The notes under the pieces are model-generated. The model did not search any database, was not told the origin of the DNA, and was given only the letters and a program-made list of their open reading frames with translations. Positions 6,071 through 7,344 of a DNA stretch of 7,344 nt are shown here, in pieces. Source of the DNA: Clostridia bacterium (GTDB taxonomy: Bacteria; Bacillota; Clostridia; Christensenellales; Maliibacteriaceae); the NCBI GenBank assembly GCA_017935825.1, contig JAGBGW010000175.1:1-7344 (forward strand), read 5' to 3'. The stretch's first letter is position 1. Every line of letters begins with the position of its first letter. Position numbers and translations under genes: made by a program.

Positions 6071-6844
6071 TTAATCTTTAATTCTGAAAAAGTCCTTTGC
6101 GTTTTGCATGGTGATGGCTGCGAATTCATCCACATCCATGCCCTTGCAGGCGGCGGCAACTGCGCCGGTGTACTGCACAAAGTCGGGCTGGTTGCGCTTG
6201 CCGCGCTTGGGCACGGGCGCAAGATAGGGGCAGTCGGTCTCCACCAGCATACGCTCCACGGACACGGTCTCCACCACTGCACGCAGGCGCTCTGCGTTGT
6301 TGAAGGTGATGGTGCCGGAAAAAGAGATATACCAGCCGCGGTCAAGCAGCTCCTTTGCCGTCTCGATGCTGCCGCTGAAGCAATGCATCACGCCGCCGGG
6401 GATCTCCCCTGCATCACGGATGATCTGCAGCGTATCTGCGGTGGCTTCTCTCATATGCACGATGATGGGCAGGTCAAGTTCCTTTGCCATCTCGATCTGG
6501 CGGGCAAAGACCTTTTTTTGAATCTCACGGGGAGACAAATCATAATGGTAATCCAGACCAATTTCGCCGTATGCCACCACTTTTTCATCGCGGCACAGAC
6601 GGAAGATATCCTCTTCCATCTTATCCGTCCAGTTTTCTGCTTCATGGGGATGCACGCCCAGCGCGGCATAGAGCCAGGGCGCCATGTGTGCGGTCTTCAG
6701 CGCACAGCGATCCTCATCTTCATCATATCCGATCACGACCATCGCGCCGATGCCGAGCGAAGGCAGCTGCTCAATGAGCAACTGCCTGTCCTCGTCAAAT
6801 CGTCTGTCATTCAAATGGCCGTGGCTGTCAAACCACTTTGTCAT
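6071..6844 (-). CDS. tatD: TatD-family metal-dependent hydrolase (putative deoxyribonuclease)
   Basis: This 257-residue soluble protein has the TIM-barrel metallohydrolase pattern of TatD enzymes, which hydrolyse DNA and are linked to 3'-5' exonuclease repair functions. The predicted metal ligands are all present: DSHGHL (His8, His10), GEIGLDYH (Glu94), IIVHMREA (His130), GVMHCFSGS (His154) and ETDCPYLAP (Asp204). GVHPHEA (63-69) is also characteristic. Length agrees with the family norm (about 255-265). The ATG (6844-6842) overlaps the TGA of metG in an ATGA junction. Only a weak purine stretch lies upstream, so translation is probably coupled to metG. A metG-tatD order is common in Bacillota, where the paralogue is often named yabD. 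Which TatD subfamily it belongs to, and its true substrate, cannot be decided from sequence alone. Confidence 0.93.
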   Translation of the reverse strand: MTKWFDSHGHLNDRRFDEDRQLLIEQLPSLGIGAMVVIGYDEDEDRCALKTAHMAPWLYAALGVHPHEAENWTDKMEEDIFRLCRDEKVVAYGEIGLDYHYDLSPREIQKKVFARQIEMAKELDLPIIVHMREATADTLQIIRDAGEIPGGVMHCFSGSIETAKELLDRGWYISFSGTITFNNAERLRAVVETVSVERMLVETDCPYLAPVPKRGKRNQPDFVQYTGAVAAACKGMDVDEFAAITMQNAKDFFRIKD

Positions 6845-7344
6845 GAAATGCTGCTGCCGCCTTTCACTGCGTGCTCAAGGGAGAGCAGGGAAAGATCGCC
6901 GTCAGCGCCTTCTGCAGAGAGGATCATGCCTTCAGAAAGCATGCCCATCATCTTGCGGGGCTTCAGGTTTGCAACGAAGATCACATCGCGGCCAACCAGA
7001 GCTGCAGGATCGTCATACCACTTGCGAATGCCGGAAAGGATGGTACGGGGCTTATCGGTGCCATCGTCCAGCGTGAACTTCAGAAGCTTCTCGCTGCCTT
7101 CTACGGTCTCGCAAGCCACAACGCGTGCGGTACGAAGCTGAACCTTTGCAAAGTCATCGAAGGTGATATAGCCGTCGTCAGCCTTTTCTTCCTTCTTGGC
7201 TTCTTTCTTTGCCTTTTTCTCTTCCTTCTTCTCAGCCTTGGGTTCTTCCTTCTTCTGACCGGTCAGGGTGTCGATGATATCCAGTTCCTTTGCAACGTCG
7301 ATGCGGGGGAACAGAGCCTCACCCTTGCAGACCTTGCCGCCTGC
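6841..7344 (-). CDS. metG: Methionyl-tRNA synthetase, C-terminal part (5' end outside window)
   Basis: The minus-strand frame is open from the window edge to TGA 6843-6841, giving the last 167 residues. The start, KGEALFPRID, matches the end of the anticodon-binding helical domain of MetRS. A highly charged Lys/Glu/Ala linker follows (7254-7183). From about residue 59 (YITFDDFAKVQLRTARV) to the end is an OB-fold tRNA-binding domain of the Trbp111 type, including KPRKMMGMLSEGMIL, a hallmark segment. This appended domain helps dimerisation and tRNA capture in many bacterial MetRS. The enzyme charges tRNA-Met in the cytoplasm; its catalytic HIGH and KMSKS motifs lie outside the window. A shorter start within the frame (Met at 7119) would cut into the OB fold and is not a real start. 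Confidence 0.95.
   Translation of the reverse strand, partial: AGGKVCKGEALFPRIDVAKELDIIDTLTGQKKEEPKAEKKEEKKAKKEAKKEEKADDGYITFDDFAKVQLRTARVVACETVEGSEKLLKFTLDDGTDKPRTILSGIRKWYDDPAALVGRDVIFVANLKPRKMMGMLSEGMILSAEGADGDLSLLSLEHAVKGGSSIS

Noticed and set aside
6044..7141. A 365-codon open frame on the plus strand opposite tatD and metG
   Set aside because: Both minus-strand genes have intact family motifs across this span. The plus-strand product runs across two genes, has many His/Cys residues with no domain pattern, and begins between the kdpE terminator and the tatD stop.

Overview
The window looks like a chromosomal segment of a Gram-positive, probably clostridial, bacterium (Bacillota; Oscillospiraceae/Ruminococcaceae-like is a guess). 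The pointers are strong AGGAGG-type ribosome binding sites before most genes, a roughly balanced base composition, a Ktr-type potassium transporter next to a KdpD/KdpE pair, and a methionyl-tRNA synthetase with a C-terminal tRNA-binding domain followed directly by a TatD-family gene. I see no insertion sequence, phage gene, CRISPR array, tRNA or rRNA. No gap between genes exceeds about 160 bases.

Layout. (1) 2-337 (+) is the 3' end of a gene that looks like a penicillin-binding-protein transpeptidase with a long acidic tail, closed by a 16-bp perfect hairpin terminator (359-396). (2) 495-5334 and on to 6025 (+) is a potassium-homeostasis block: ktrB/trkH-type channel subunit, ktrA/trkA-type RCK gating subunit, a 52-codon one-helix membrane peptide, a KdpD-type sensor kinase and a KdpE-type response regulator. 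kdpD and kdpE overlap by 8 bases. A second promoter-like element with a perfect inverted repeat lies just before kdpD, so kdpDE may be transcribed separately from ktrBA. (3) A GAAA-looped hairpin (6037-6066) separates this block from a convergent minus-strand pair, metG (3' end only) and tatD, which overlap by 4 bases.

How the genes work together. KtrB forms the K+ translocation pore and KtrA is the cytoplasmic nucleotide-binding ring that opens and closes it. KdpD/KdpE is the K+/turgor two-component system that in many bacteria controls the kdpFABC pump. No kdpFABC genes are here, so the pair may control the neighbouring ktr genes, or a kdp operon elsewhere. The KdpD USP domain carries a close match to the SxS-X20-FTAxY signature linked to cyclic-di-AMP binding in Staphylococcus aureus KdpD. 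RCK_C domains of KtrA are also known c-di-AMP receptors, so both halves of this block may answer to the same second messenger. The most unusual points are that signature, a degenerate P-loop in the KdpD N-terminal domain, the conserved-looking position of the small membrane peptide, and an inverted repeat shared imperfectly by the ktrB and kdpD upstream regions.
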